Of a stretch of 64,000 bases of DNA, positions 19,701-27,421 are shown in pieces (positions within the stretch are counted from its first letter, which is position 1; every line of letters starts with the position of its first letter). The notes under the pieces were generated by a model. That model was not told where the DNA came from. It searched no databases and was given only the letters and a program-made list of their open reading frames with translations. The stretch is taken from contig NZ_CP070356.1 of assembly GCF_016919445.1 (NCBI RefSeq), forward strand, positions 4,839,502 to 4,903,501. Direction: 5' to 3'. This stretch comes from Pseudomonas sp. PDNC002. GTDB lineage: Bacteria > Pseudomonadota > Gammaproteobacteria > Pseudomonadales > Pseudomonadaceae. Position numbers and translations under genes: made by a program.

Positions 19701-22248
19701 TCACCGCGTTGGCATCCAGCGTATTGATCGCCGAATTGGTGGCGAACAGCTGCGAGCCGTTGATGGCGTCGGTGCTGGTCTGGCTGACACGGCCAGCCGC
19801 GACATTGGTGATGGTCCGCTCGTTGCCCGCGCTGCCGACGCTGACCGTGCCCACCGGCGCGGTGCCGGCGAAGTCATAGGTGGTCCCGGCAATGGTGGCG
19901 CTGGCGGTGCCGACGGCTGCCGCGGTGGCGGAGTGGCTGCCCAGAGCCACGGAGTTCGTATCGGCTGCCGAGGCACCCTCGCCCATCGCCACCGAGCCCG
20001 TGCCCACGGCGGAAGCGCCGACACCGGCTGCCAGTGCATTCACACCGGTGGCACCATCGTTGTCGTAGTTGGCACCCTTCACACCGTTGTCGTTGACGCT
20101 GTAGTAGTGCGTCTTGGCGGCACCGTTGATGGTGTCGTTCAACTGATCGACGTTGACGGCATCGCCACCATCTACGCCAGCGGCGAGATTCTTGATGTGC
20201 GTACCACCGGTCTTGGTGGTGCTGTCATAGGTGTCGCCACCCAGGGTAACGCTGTTGTAGTTGACGGTGCCGTTGGGGTTGAGGTCGTACTTCACCGCAT
20301 TGGCATCCAGCGTGTTGATCGCCGAATTGGTGGCGAACAGCTGCGAGCCGTTGATGGCATCGGTGCTGGTCTGGCTGACACGGCCAGCCGCGACGTTGGT
20401 GATGGTCCGCTCGTTGCCCGCGCTGCCGACGCTGACCGTGCCCACCGGCGCGGTGCCGGCGAAGTCATAGGTGGTACCGGCAATGGTGGCGCTGGCGGTG
20501 CCGACGGCTGCCGCGGTGGCGGAATGGCTGCCCAGGGCCACGGAATTCGTATCGGCTGCCGAGGCACCCTCGCCCATCGCCACCGAGCCCGTGCCCACGG
20601 CAGAAGCGCCGACACCGGCTGCCAGTGCATTCACACCGGTGGCGCCATCGTTGTCGTAGTTGGCACCCTGCACGCCGTTGTCGTTGACGCTGTAGTAGTG
20701 CGTCTTGGCGGCACCGTTGATGGTGTCGTTCAGCTGATCGACGTTGACCGCATCGGTACCGGCAACCCCTGCAGCCACATTGGTGATATTGCCACCGCCC
20801 GCGTCGATGCCGTTGACGGTCATGCTGGGACCGTTGGTGATGGTAACGCCATTGCCATCCAGCTTGGTCTTGCCGCCTGCGGTGACAGACTCGACCTGGA
20901 GGTTGTCCGCCATCTGCAGGTTGAGTGTTCCCGCGGCATCGACCTGGGTCTGCAGGTTGGCATCGCTGTAGGTGCCCGCAGTGGTGCCGCCACCTTTCAC
21001 GTTGAGCGTATCGCCCAGCTTCTTGCTGGTGCTGCCTGTGTTACCGGTGAAGGTGATGCCCTTGTTGCCCAGCGTATCGATGGCCTGGTTGGTCGCATAC
21101 AGTTGCGAACCGTTGATGGCATCGGTGCTGGTCTGGCTGATGCGGCCCGCCGCGACGTTGGTGAGTGTCCGCTCGTTGCCGACGTTGCCGATACTGACCG
21201 TGCTGGTCGGAGTGGTGCCGGCAAAGGTATAGGTGGTGCCTCGGATGGTCACGCTGGACGTCGCGACCGCAGCGCTGGTAGTGGAACCAACGCCCAACGC
21301 TACGGCGCGATTGTTCTGCGCAATAGCGCCGTTGCCGATCGCGACCGAGTCCAGCTGCGTGGCCTTGGCCTTGTTGCCGATGGCTACGGTGGTATCACCC
21401 GATGCCAGGGCCGTATGCCCCAAGGCGGTGGCCAGCTTGCCTTCAGCACGTGCTTCCTCGCCGAATGCGGAGCCCCCCTTGTCGGCAAAAGCGTCCGTGC
21501 CGATGGCACTCGACGCATCGCTGGGGTTGGCCAGGGAGTTCGTCGTGTGCGCGCGCACGCCGATCGCAATGTTACCGGTGAAGGCGCTGGGCGGAGAGAC
21601 TTCATCGGCCAGAGAGTCGTTGCCGATTGCGATGCTGCCGCTGGTCAATGCGCTGGCACGGTTGCCTACCGCAATGGCGCCGGTGCCCAGCACCGACTGC
21701 GCAGTGGACTCCCGGCCAATGGCGATGCTCGGATCATTGAATAAGGTCTTGGCCTGCGTACCAATGGCGATGGAGTCGTTGGGAGACGCGCTCGCCGAGC
21801 TGCCTTGCGCGATGGCGCCAACGCCAGCAGCCGACGCACCGTCGCCCAGGGCCATGCTGCGAATGGCCGAGGTATAGGCTCCCGTACCGATGGCCATGCT
21901 GTCGGCGGCTGCCGCCGAAGCACTGAAGCCAAAGGCCAGCGCGTTATCCGCTGCCGCCAATGCGGCCACGCCCGCGGCAATGGAGTTGGGTCCGCTCGCA
22001 CCATCGTTGAGGTAGTTGCTTGCCGGCGTATTGCCGTCATTGACGCTGTAGTAATGGGATTCCGTGCTGCCCCAAGCGGGCGCTGTAATGACCATGGCGA
22101 CGGCCAGCGTCGTAGCGGCCAGGTTGGCGCTCTTTGCCGACTTGCGGCGAGTTCCACGTTTACCCTTTCCGTTCGCCGTTGCGAACTCGCACGCAACCAC
22201 CCAGGCATTCAGGGCGGCATTCCATACCAGTCGATACACCTTGTTCAT
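16747..22248 (-). CDS. YadA-type trimeric autotransporter adhesin with ESPR signal
   Basis: 1833 residues. An extended signal peptide region (MNKVYRLVWNAALNAWVV) starts at an ATG with GGAG upstream. The passenger is built from head repeats of the form SxAxGxxAxA (for example SIAIGNDSLAD) interrupted by neck motifs DAVNVDQL and TDAINGSQLYATN, many of them repeated. The last 80 or so residues are the YadA anchor ending FGMSVGVGYQW, which trimerises to form a 12-strand outer-membrane barrel. Residues roughly 515-1095 consist of three near-identical units of about 196 residues. It probably mediates binding to surfaces or host matrix; the ligand is unknown. It is co-oriented with the TpgA-like gene. 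Confidence 0.96.
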   Translation of the reverse strand: MNKVYRLVWNAALNAWVVACEFATANGKGKRGTRRKSAKSANLAATTLAVAMVITAPAWGSTESHYYSVNDGNTPASNYLNDGASGPNSIAAGVAALAAADNALAFGFSASAAAADSMAIGTGAYTSAIRSMALGDGASAAGVGAIAQGSSASASPNDSIAIGTQAKTLFNDPSIAIGRESTAQSVLGTGAIAVGNRASALTSGSIAIGNDSLADEVSPPSAFTGNIAIGVRAHTTNSLANPSDASSAIGTDAFADKGGSAFGEEARAEGKLATALGHTALASGDTTVAIGNKAKATQLDSVAIGNGAIAQNNRAVALGVGSTTSAAVATSSVTIRGTTYTFAGTTPTSTVSIGNVGNERTLTNVAAGRISQTSTDAINGSQLYATNQAIDTLGNKGITFTGNTGSTSKKLGDTLNVKGGGTTAGTYSDANLQTQVDAAGTLNLQMADNLQVESVTAGGKTKLDGNGVTITNGPSMTVNGIDAGGGNITNVAAGVAGTDAVNVDQLNDTINGAAKTHYYSVNDNGVQGANYDNDGATGVNALAAGVGASAVGTGSVAMGEGASAADTNSVALGSHSATAAAVGTASATIAGTTYDFAGTAPVGTVSVGSAGNERTITNVAAGRVSQTSTDAINGSQLFATNSAINTLDANAVKYDLNPNGTVNYNSVTLGGDTYDSTTKTGGTHIKNLAAGVDGGDAVNVDQLNDTINGAAKTHYYSVNDNGVKGANYDNDGATGVNALAAGVGASAVGTGSVAMGEGASAADTNSVALGSHSATAAAVGTASATIAGTTYDFAGTAPVGTVSVGSAGNERTITNVAAGRVSQTSTDAINGSQLFATNSAINTLDANAVKYDLNPNGTVNYNSITLGGDTYDSTTKTGGTHIKNLAAGVDGGDAVNVDQLNQTLDGAKSHYYSVNDNGVQGANYDNDGATGVNALAAGVGASAVGTGSVAMGEGASAADTNSVALGSHSATAAAVGTANATVAGTTYDFAGTAPVGTVSVGSAGNERTLTNVAAGRVSQTSTDAINGSQLFATNSAINTLDANAVKYDLNPNGTVNYNSVTLGGDTYDNSSKTGGTRITNVARGVNDSDAVNMSQLSETNAQVATNTTDIGNLDGRVTNIYENGTKYFHANSTGADSVASGVDSVAIGMGAVSSHDGSVALGAGSHADGSTLQHQAYLAGGTAIGEVNIGDRRMTGLAAGADDTDAVNVAQLKLATNEANAGAVKYDLNPDGSINYNSVSLGGNTYNSTTKTGGTRITNVARGVDDSDAVNMSQLNETNGDVANINATVNNIAGNTSSAYTDAHGTGIRYARTNENGLAKSDSFADATGSTAVGYEATALGESSLALGRGTHANYTGDVALGAGSSTQAAVGTGGTTIRGINYGFAGTTPTSTVSVGSVGNERTITNVAAGRISQTSTDAINGSQLYATNQSIENLTDNMGALDRGAVKYRIDNGNVDYSTVAMEGPTYNSTTKKGGTRISNVAMGTEGSDAVNVDQLNIAMANAGTHYYSTNDNGTTGGNYANDGAKGINSLAAGVNASAEAEGSVALGGDSVANRQAGVEGYVPGTASDDQAQKIKATTSTTGAVSVGDAANGVYRQVTGVAAGTEDSDAVNVSQLKGVIGATNANVTNIADGTDGMFQVNNTSNLPQPKPTGKDAVAGGAGASAEGDKSVAIGTRSKASARNAVALGTDSVADRDNSVSVGSAGSERQITNLAAGSADTDAVNVAQLNKATSDLGNSINNVYSDLKHDLHKQDDILSAGIAGAMAAATLPQPYVPGASMASAGVGNYRGQNALAIGVSRISDNGKWVTKLSGSTDTQGQFGMSVGVGYQW
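18960..20711 (-). repeat. Three near-identical tandem ~590-bp units inside the trimeric adhesin
   Basis: The same protein block (starting HYYSVNDNGV and passing through GVNALAAGVGASAVGTGS, TYDFAGTAPVGTVS and AVKYDLNPNGTVNYNS) recurs three times at offsets of 591 and 588 bp. The copies differ by a few codons, for example IAGTT versus VAGTT and DTINGAAK versus QTLDGAK. The repeats stay in frame. Confidence 0.93.
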
Positions 22249-23047
22249 TTTTACTCCAGAAGGGGCATGGCACCCCGAATTACGCTGAATGCGTCGAAAT
22301 CCGCCCGATAAATGAGCGAAGAAATGAATGTGCGGGTAAGTCCTGGGGCGGATACCAGGAACTACCGATACCGCGACTGGTTCGGCGGACAGCCAAATGC
22401 CGCTGGTTCGCAGAGAGATGGTTCGCGAGGGAATAACTGGGGCTCTAATCTCGATCGCAGTACGGGTGGCCGTCCTGAGCAAAGAAGTGCGCATGGCTGA
22501 TTCGGACTGGCAATGCAGGAATTTCTCATAGCTGAGATCGATATATGACTGCAGCACAGATGCGCATCGAGCAGACAATGCAGGGGGTGCAATGAATCAA
22601 TACGCAGGCAGGTTTTTGCCACTAAAGAAAAGCGTTCCTGAACATCGAAAAAAAACTGTCGCACGTTACTGAAAAGTGAGAGGGAAGCATCCCTAGAGGA
22701 CTGCACGGAACAATCCCTCCGGGCTTCATCCAGGCGAGAGAACAACCTAGAAATCACTTCATGTACTGATGGCAAGATCATGAAAATCATCGCTAAATTT
22801 CTACGACGATCATGTTATTTAGGGATCCCTGGATAGAATATCAACCGCCACCTGATAGCCCAGTAGGAGTTTTCCGATCACTTTTGCGCAACTTCACTCG
22901 CTGCATTATTGACTGACACAAAGCTTTCGAAAGCTCCGACAGAAACTCAAAATAAGCGAGCACGCATGGGGCAGGACTTTCCAGAAAACTCCAACACCCA
23001 GATTCAGAGAATCGACACAGCGCAGAAAACTGCGCTCCCACACAAAC
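22249..23047. other. 800-bp intergenic region upstream of the trimeric adhesin
   Basis: No gene-like frame with a ribosome site was found; short frames here lack coding bias. Base composition is clearly more AT-rich than the surroundings. The minus strand carries the adhesin GGAG ribosome site at about 22256-22259. The region presumably holds the adhesin promoter, but no single promoter stands out. Confidence 0.5.
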
Positions 23048-23079
23048 AAAAAAGCCCGACACGATGTCGGGCTTTTTTT
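23048..23079. terminator. Intrinsic terminator after the small membrane protein gene
   Basis: 14-bp stem formed by A6-GCCCGACA and its complement, with a 3-nt loop and T/A runs on both sides. It sits 19 bp beyond the stop of the minus-strand 62-residue gene. Confidence 0.92.
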
Positions 23080-23097
23080 GGGGCTACGGGTATCGTG

Positions 23098-23286
23098 TCA
23101 ATGGTGATGACCGCTCAGCCTTCGAACCTCGAGAAACAACACCAAAAGCGCGCAGGGAACTATCAGGAAAACTGCGCTCGACAGGTATATTTCGGCCATG
23201 TTTGGCAGAGCGATGCAAATGACTGACAAAGCGAAGGCGGCGACGATGAAGAGTGCCTTCAATAACTCCGATGCGCTCTCGAACAT
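23098..23286 (-). CDS. Small two-helix inner-membrane protein (62 aa)
   Basis: A good ribosome site (AAGGAG, 9 nt from the ATG), an immediate downstream terminator and coherent hydrophobic composition support a real small gene. Residues about 10-28 and 33-52 are two membrane segments, and the protein ends in a basic, His-rich tail (EVRRLSGHHH). I do not recognise the family and no function can be assigned. It stands alone between the adhesin promoter region and the PstS-OmpA gene. Confidence 0.65.
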   Translation of the reverse strand: MFESASELLKALFIVAAFALSVICIALPNMAEIYLSSAVFLIVPCALLVLFLEVRRLSGHHH

Positions 23287-23420
23287 ATCTCGGTCTCCTT
23301 TTCCTTTGAGAGAGATATCTAATCATCACGTCCACTTCTCAGCAGATAGGAACTCTCTGACTACGCGCGAGGAATAGCCCCGTTCGCCGCTCTTTTTTAC
23401 TTAGCCGCCACGCCGGATTC

Positions 23421-23448
23421 CGTCACAAGAAGGTCACATCGTTGACAT
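23421..23448 (+). promoter_or_regulatory. Possible Pho box upstream of the PstS-OmpA gene
   Basis: Two 7-bp direct repeats, CGTCACA (23421-23427) and GGTCACA (23432-23438), are spaced exactly 11 bp apart. A weaker third unit (TTGACAT) lies about one period further. PhoB boxes are direct repeats of CTGTCAT/CTGTCAC type with this same 11-bp period. The downstream gene contains a phosphate-binding-type domain, which fits. Confidence 0.5.
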
Positions 23449-23499
23449 GAACGCCCCGTACGCTGCCGCGCAAACCACGCATTACAGGGAAGACGCTCC

Positions 23500-24882
23500 A
23501 TGCCGCACCACTCGCCAGCCCGGGAAAACGAAACCTGGCCCGTCACCATCGCATGGCTGGTCATCGGCTTCGTCTGCTACGCCTTGCCTTGGCAGGCTTT
23601 CGCGGCCCTACCAGGATCGCAGGGCAGTGAACCGGTATTGAGAATCCAGGGCTCCAACACCATCGGCGCCCACCTGCTTCCGGAGTTGGTCAAGGGACTG
23701 CTCGTCAGCGAAGGATTCGCGAACGTATCGAGCGAACCCGGCAAGGCCGAGAACGAACAGCGCATCCATGGCCGCAGCAGCGACGGACGAGAAGCCATCA
23801 TCGACCTGGCGGCCCACGGTTCGAGCACCGGCTTCGCAGCACTCAAGGACAACACCGCCCAACTGGCCGCCTCGTCGCGTCCGATCAAGGATGTGGAGGC
23901 AACGTCCCTTTCCGCTTCCGGGAACCTGCGCAGCGCCAAGGCCGAGCAAGTCATCGGCATCGATGGGCTGGCCATCATCGTCAATCCAAGCAATCCCCTC
24001 GATGAACTGACCACGGACACCCTGGCGAAGATCTTCTCCGGAGAGGTCAAGACCTGGGAAGAGATTGGCGGTCGCGGAGGCGTCATCCACCTGTATGCGC
24101 GCGACGAAAACTCCGGCACGTTCGATACCTTCAAGGAACTGGTGCTGGCCAGCCACGGCAAGGCACTGGCCGGAGGCGTGTCTCGCTTCGAATCGAGCGA
24201 TCAGCTATCCACGCAGATCAGCGCCGATCCGCAAGGTATCGGCTTCGTCGGTCTCTCCTCGATACAGAAGACCAAGGCGCTCGCCATTGCCGACGGCGAA
24301 TCGCAGGCCATGCACCCTTCGGCCACGCTGATCGCCACCGAGGACTATCCCCTCTCCCGCCGCCTGTTCCTTTACATGAAGCCCGACGAGAGCAATCGCT
24401 GGGCGCGAGCCCTGCTGCAGTTCGCCCAGGGCGATCAGGGCCAGGCCCTGGTCAGCGCCAGCGGCTTTGTCGGTCAGCGCGTGCAGGCAGTGAAAATGGC
24501 GCCCAGGGCAAGCATGCCGGAGGCCTATCAGGCGCTTGCGCGCAATGCCGAGCGTCTGTCGGTGAACTTCCGCTTCCGCGAAGGCAGCGCAACGCTGGAT
24601 AACAAGGCGCAACGTGATATCGAGCGACTGCTCGCCTACCTGCAACAGAACAGCAAGATGGACAAGCAGGCAGTGCTGGTCGGCTTTGGCGATCCGAAGC
24701 AGGACCCCGCCCGCGCCGAATTGCTCTCCAAGCTGCGAGCGATGGCCGTACGCCGCGAACTGGCCAAGGAAGGCGTGATGTTCCGCGACATCAGCGGCAT
24801 GGGTGACGCACTGCCGGTGGCTGCCAACAGCGATGATGACGGCCGCGTTAAAAATCGCCGTGTCGAGGTTTGGGTCTATTGA
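23500..24882 (+). CDS. PstS-like substrate-binding domain fused to OmpA peptidoglycan-binding domain
   Basis: 460 residues: a signal/anchor segment (about residues 15-36) and a phosphate-ABC-transporter-type binding domain (about 45-325). That domain carries LRIQGSNTIGAHLLPELVKG, GSSTGFAALKD, GIDGLAIIVNPSNPL, IFSGEVKTWEEIGG and RDENSGTFDTFKELVL. The C-terminal OmpA-type domain (about 345-460) carries NFRFREGSATLDNKA and ends in NRRVEVWVY. The binding domain would face the periplasm and be tethered to peptidoglycan. No Pst permease is nearby, so a sensing or scavenging role is as likely as transport. A possible Pho box lies about 50 bp upstream. Confidence 0.9.
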   Translation: MPHHSPARENETWPVTIAWLVIGFVCYALPWQAFAALPGSQGSEPVLRIQGSNTIGAHLLPELVKGLLVSEGFANVSSEPGKAENEQRIHGRSSDGREAIIDLAAHGSSTGFAALKDNTAQLAASSRPIKDVEATSLSASGNLRSAKAEQVIGIDGLAIIVNPSNPLDELTTDTLAKIFSGEVKTWEEIGGRGGVIHLYARDENSGTFDTFKELVLASHGKALAGGVSRFESSDQLSTQISADPQGIGFVGLSSIQKTKALAIADGESQAMHPSATLIATEDYPLSRRLFLYMKPDESNRWARALLQFAQGDQGQALVSASGFVGQRVQAVKMAPRASMPEAYQALARNAERLSVNFRFREGSATLDNKAQRDIERLLAYLQQNSKMDKQAVLVGFGDPKQDPARAELLSKLRAMAVRRELAKEGVMFRDISGMGDALPVAANSDDDGRVKNRRVEVWVY

Positions 24883-24889
24883 GTCGAAA

Positions 24890-24908
24890 GGGGCACTCGC
24901 AGTGCCCC
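24890..24908. terminator. Hairpin between convergent genes, possible terminator
   Basis: Perfect 8-bp stem GGGGCACT/AGTGCCCC with a 3-nt loop, between the convergent PstS-OmpA gene and the lipoprotein gene. It lacks a clear T-run, so termination efficiency is uncertain. Confidence 0.5.
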
Positions 24909-24924
24909 GCTCGCTCTTGGCGAC

Positions 24925-25824
24925 TCAGTTGCGCCTAGCCGACAGCAGCTTGGCGACATCCGCCGGGAAATACGCGGCGCGCAGCCGGTAGATCGAGCCC
25001 AACAAATGTCCCTTGCCGTACCAGATCTGCCCGTTCTGGGTCAGAACCAGACCGTTGTCGGCTGAGAAGTCGTAGCGCGTCCCGACATTGTTGCCGAATA
25101 CCAGGTGGCGCTTGTCCAGTTGGACCACCTGATAGCTGGCATTGGACGGCGGCATCTGCAGGCGGACGCGCTCGAGGTAGGCCGGCGCCAGGCGCGCGAA
25201 TAGTTCACGGGTCTTGTCCCGATATTCCTGGACGCTGAGCCCCGGCGTGCGCTGCAGTTGCTCGGCAATCAGCGCGAACACGTCCGCGTTGGCGCGTGCC
25301 TGGGCGATGCGCAAGGGCAACACGCGAGCCAGCAGCGCGCCATCGAATTCCGGCTTCTGCTCGCTCACGGCGACGTGCGCGGGCTTATCCTCAGGCTTCT
25401 GCGCGTCGGTAACAGCCACCGCGGCCTTCATGAACTCCTGCGGATCGACCGGACGCAGCACTTCCGTCGCCTGGAAGGCGGCACACGACATGATCTGCCC
25501 TGCACGATCACCATTGACCAGCAGCGACACCGAATCCGGACTGTTCAACGGCAGGCGAGTGGGTTCGATGTTGAGTTTGCGCAACTGATCGTTCACCTGG
25601 TCCTGGGTCGCCTGGCCAGTCGCCAGGGCGCAGATCTGGCCGCTGAGCAACACGTCGCGCTGTCCGTTGAAAGTGGGCGCCATCGTGATGATCGCGTCCT
25701 GCATGATCGGCAGCGTCGGCACGCTGACCCAGTTCGTCGGACCGGGCGTCCGGCTCGCCCCCTGATCGCAGCCGGCCAGGGAAGTGCCGATGGCAAGGGA
25801 GACAACGAGAGTCTTGAGATTCAT
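24925..25824 (-). CDS. Lipoprotein of unknown function
   Basis: 299 residues with a textbook lipoprotein signal (lipobox LAGC, C19). The mature protein has no family I recognise. It is helix-rich in the middle (LLARVLPLRIAQARANADVFALIAEQLQ) and ends in a probable beta region (HLVFGNNVGTRYDFSADNGLVLTQNGQIWYG). The Asp at +2 of the mature protein (CDQG) would favour inner-membrane retention by the Lol rule. I chose the ATG at 25824, with AAGG upstream, over one 15 bp further out. Confidence 0.82.
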   Translation of the reverse strand: MNLKTLVVSLAIGTSLAGCDQGASRTPGPTNWVSVPTLPIMQDAIITMAPTFNGQRDVLLSGQICALATGQATQDQVNDQLRKLNIEPTRLPLNSPDSVSLLVNGDRAGQIMSCAAFQATEVLRPVDPQEFMKAAVAVTDAQKPEDKPAHVAVSEQKPEFDGALLARVLPLRIAQARANADVFALIAEQLQRTPGLSVQEYRDKTRELFARLAPAYLERVRLQMPPSNASYQVVQLDKRHLVFGNNVGTRYDFSADNGLVLTQNGQIWYGKGHLLGSIYRLRAAYFPADVAKLLSARRN

Positions 25825-25839
25825 TCGGGGCCTTATCAC

Positions 25840-26167
25840 TGGAGGAGAGAGCGTCGCTTTCGGCGGGCGGGCGAGGCCCTTCGGCGAGCGGCTGCAATTC
25901 TAGGGAGCCCCCATGAAAGCGCCGGCCCTCGCGCCCTGAGTCTTGGGTGGGAAAATTCCCAATTCATCACCCTTAGCGGCGGAGCGATCAAACCAGTAAC
26001 GTCTAGACTTTCCCCTGCGAGCGTCTGCGAAGGAACTTGTTACGTTCCCGTGCTTGCCTGCAACGGCCGCTCTGCTATTTTCCCGCCAGTGACGCCGGGC
26101 CCCTCTGACGGTTGCCAACCGCCATGTCGGAGTCACTTTTCGACAATGACACTAAGGGAGGGGCCAC
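25840..26167. other. Intergenic region upstream of the TerC-family gene
   Basis: About 330 bp with no convincing gene. I looked for a manganese (yybP-ykoY) riboswitch because alx/terC-like genes often have one, but the conserved core segments are not visible. A GGGAGGGG ribosome site lies at 26156-26163. Confidence 0.5.
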
Positions 26168-27211
26168 ATGACAGCTCTGCACGCCTTTTTGACCGAACCA
26201 TTCCTCGGAACCGCCACCTGGTTCTGGCTGGCCTTCCTGGCCATCGTGATTCTTCTGCTCGTACTCGACCTGGGCGTCCTGCAACGCGACCACCACGAAA
26301 TCGGTGTGCGCGAAAGCCTGATGCTCTCCGCCGGCTACTTCGCCTGCGGCCTGGCCTTCGGTGGCTGGGTCTGGTACGAATTCGGCTCCACCAGCGCGGT
26401 GGAGTACTACACCGGTTTCCTCGTCGAACAGTCGCTGTCCATGGACAACGTATTCGTCATGGCGATGATCTTCGGCTTCTTCGGCATCCCCCGCCGTTAC
26501 CAGCACCAGGTCCTGTTCTGGGGCATCCTCGGCGCCATCGTCATGCGCGCGCTGATGATCGGCCTGGGCGCCGCGCTGGTTAAGGAATTCGAGTGGATCA
26601 TGTACGTGTTCGGCGCCTTCCTGCTGTTCAGCGGCGTGAAGATGCTGTTCTCCAAACATGACAGCGAGCCGGACCTGGCGAACAACCCGGTGCTGAAGTT
26701 CCTGCGCAAGCGCATCCGCATGACCGACACCATTCACGAGCACCACTTCTTCGTGAAGATGCCGGACGCCTCGGGCAAGCTGGTGCGCTACGCCACCCCG
26801 CTGTTCCTGGCGTTGATCCTGATCGAGCTGGCCGACCTGGTATTCGCCGTGGACAGCGTGCCGGCGATCTTCGCCATCACCCAGGACCCGTTCATCGTCT
26901 ACACCTCGAACATCTTCGCCATCCTCGGCCTGCGCGCCCTGTACTTCTCGCTGGCGGCGATGATCCATCGCTTCGTGTACCTGAAGTACGCCCTGGCGCT
27001 GGTCCTGGTGTTCATCGGCACGAAAATTTTCCTGCACGGATTCATCGGCAAGGTTCCCGCGGCCCTATCCCTTGGCGTAACCTTCGGCCTTTTGGCGGGT
27101 GGCATACTGCTATCCTTGCTCAAGACCCGCCGGACCAGCGAGGAACCGCTGGAAATCGTCAGCCAGGAGAGGATCCATGCAAGCGCTGGAGGTGAGGATC
27201 GAAGCCGTTGA
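26168..27211 (+). CDS. TerC/Alx-family integral membrane protein
   Basis: 347 residues with about nine membrane segments. The TerC-family acidic motifs within membranes are present: SLSMDNVFVMAMIFGFFGIP and ADLVFAVDSVPAIFAIT, whose aspartates are expected to bind a metal ion. Relatives include E. coli Alx, linked to manganese export, and TerC, linked to tellurite resistance. A long basic cytoplasmic loop (about residues 165-195) separates the halves. A small gene begins before the stop of this one and is probably translated by coupling. Confidence 0.93.
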   Translation: MTALHAFLTEPFLGTATWFWLAFLAIVILLLVLDLGVLQRDHHEIGVRESLMLSAGYFACGLAFGGWVWYEFGSTSAVEYYTGFLVEQSLSMDNVFVMAMIFGFFGIPRRYQHQVLFWGILGAIVMRALMIGLGAALVKEFEWIMYVFGAFLLFSGVKMLFSKHDSEPDLANNPVLKFLRKRIRMTDTIHEHHFFVKMPDASGKLVRYATPLFLALILIELADLVFAVDSVPAIFAITQDPFIVYTSNIFAILGLRALYFSLAAMIHRFVYLKYALALVLVFIGTKIFLHGFIGKVPAALSLGVTFGLLAGGILLSLLKTRRTSEEPLEIVSQERIHASAGGEDRSR

Positions 27212-27368
27212 GTTTCGCGGCCGGGCCTATTGGCAGGTCCGCCTCGGTCGCCGCGCGCTGCGTTTCCCCCATGAAGCCGCCGCGCGTGCCTTCGCCGCCC
27301 AGTTGCATACGCGGCGGCAGTGGTGGCTGGCGCAAGAGGCTTCGAATCTCCCGGAACGGGATCAATGA
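27177..27368 (+). CDS. Small basic protein overlapping the terC-like 3' end (63 aa)
   Basis: The ATG at 27177 has GGAGAGG just upstream, inside the terC-like gene, and the frame overlaps that gene by 35 bp before running to 27368. The product is rich in Arg, Ala and aromatic residues (FRGRAYWQVRLGRRALRFP, RRQWWLAQEA) and has no membrane segment. The family is unknown. A hairpin terminator follows 8 bp after the stop, so the two genes form one transcription unit. Confidence 0.65.
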   Translation: MQALEVRIEAVEFRGRAYWQVRLGRRALRFPHEAAARAFAAQLHTRRQWWLAQEASNLPERDQ

Positions 27369-27375
27369 AGCAGTA

Positions 27376-27403
27376 ATCGGCCGAGCACTGCTCGGCCGAT
27401 TTT
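27376..27403 (+). terminator. Intrinsic terminator of the terC-like operon
   Basis: 10-bp stem ATCGGCCGAG/CTCGGCCGAT with a 5-nt loop followed by TTT. It could also act on the convergent autotransporter gene that ends at 27422. Confidence 0.82.
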
Positions 27404-27421
27404 CAATGCGATCCGATATCC

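Noticed and set aside
18960-20711. Regular repeats that could suggest a CRISPR or satellite array
   Set aside because: The unit is about 590 bp, in frame and protein-coding; spacers and short direct repeats are absent.
16708-21744. A 1678-codon open frame on the plus strand
   Set aside because: It lies exactly opposite the trimeric adhesin; the repetitive Gly/Ala/Val/Asn codons of the adhesin leave the antisense frame open. It has no ribosome site and no recognisable fold.
22841-23226. Two short frames on opposite strands near 23 kb
   Set aside because: Both overlap the strong terminator at 23048-23079 and lack ribosome sites.
25840-26167. Possible manganese riboswitch before the TerC-family gene
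   Set aside because: The conserved yybP-ykoY core segments could not be found; proximity to an alx-like gene alone is not enough.
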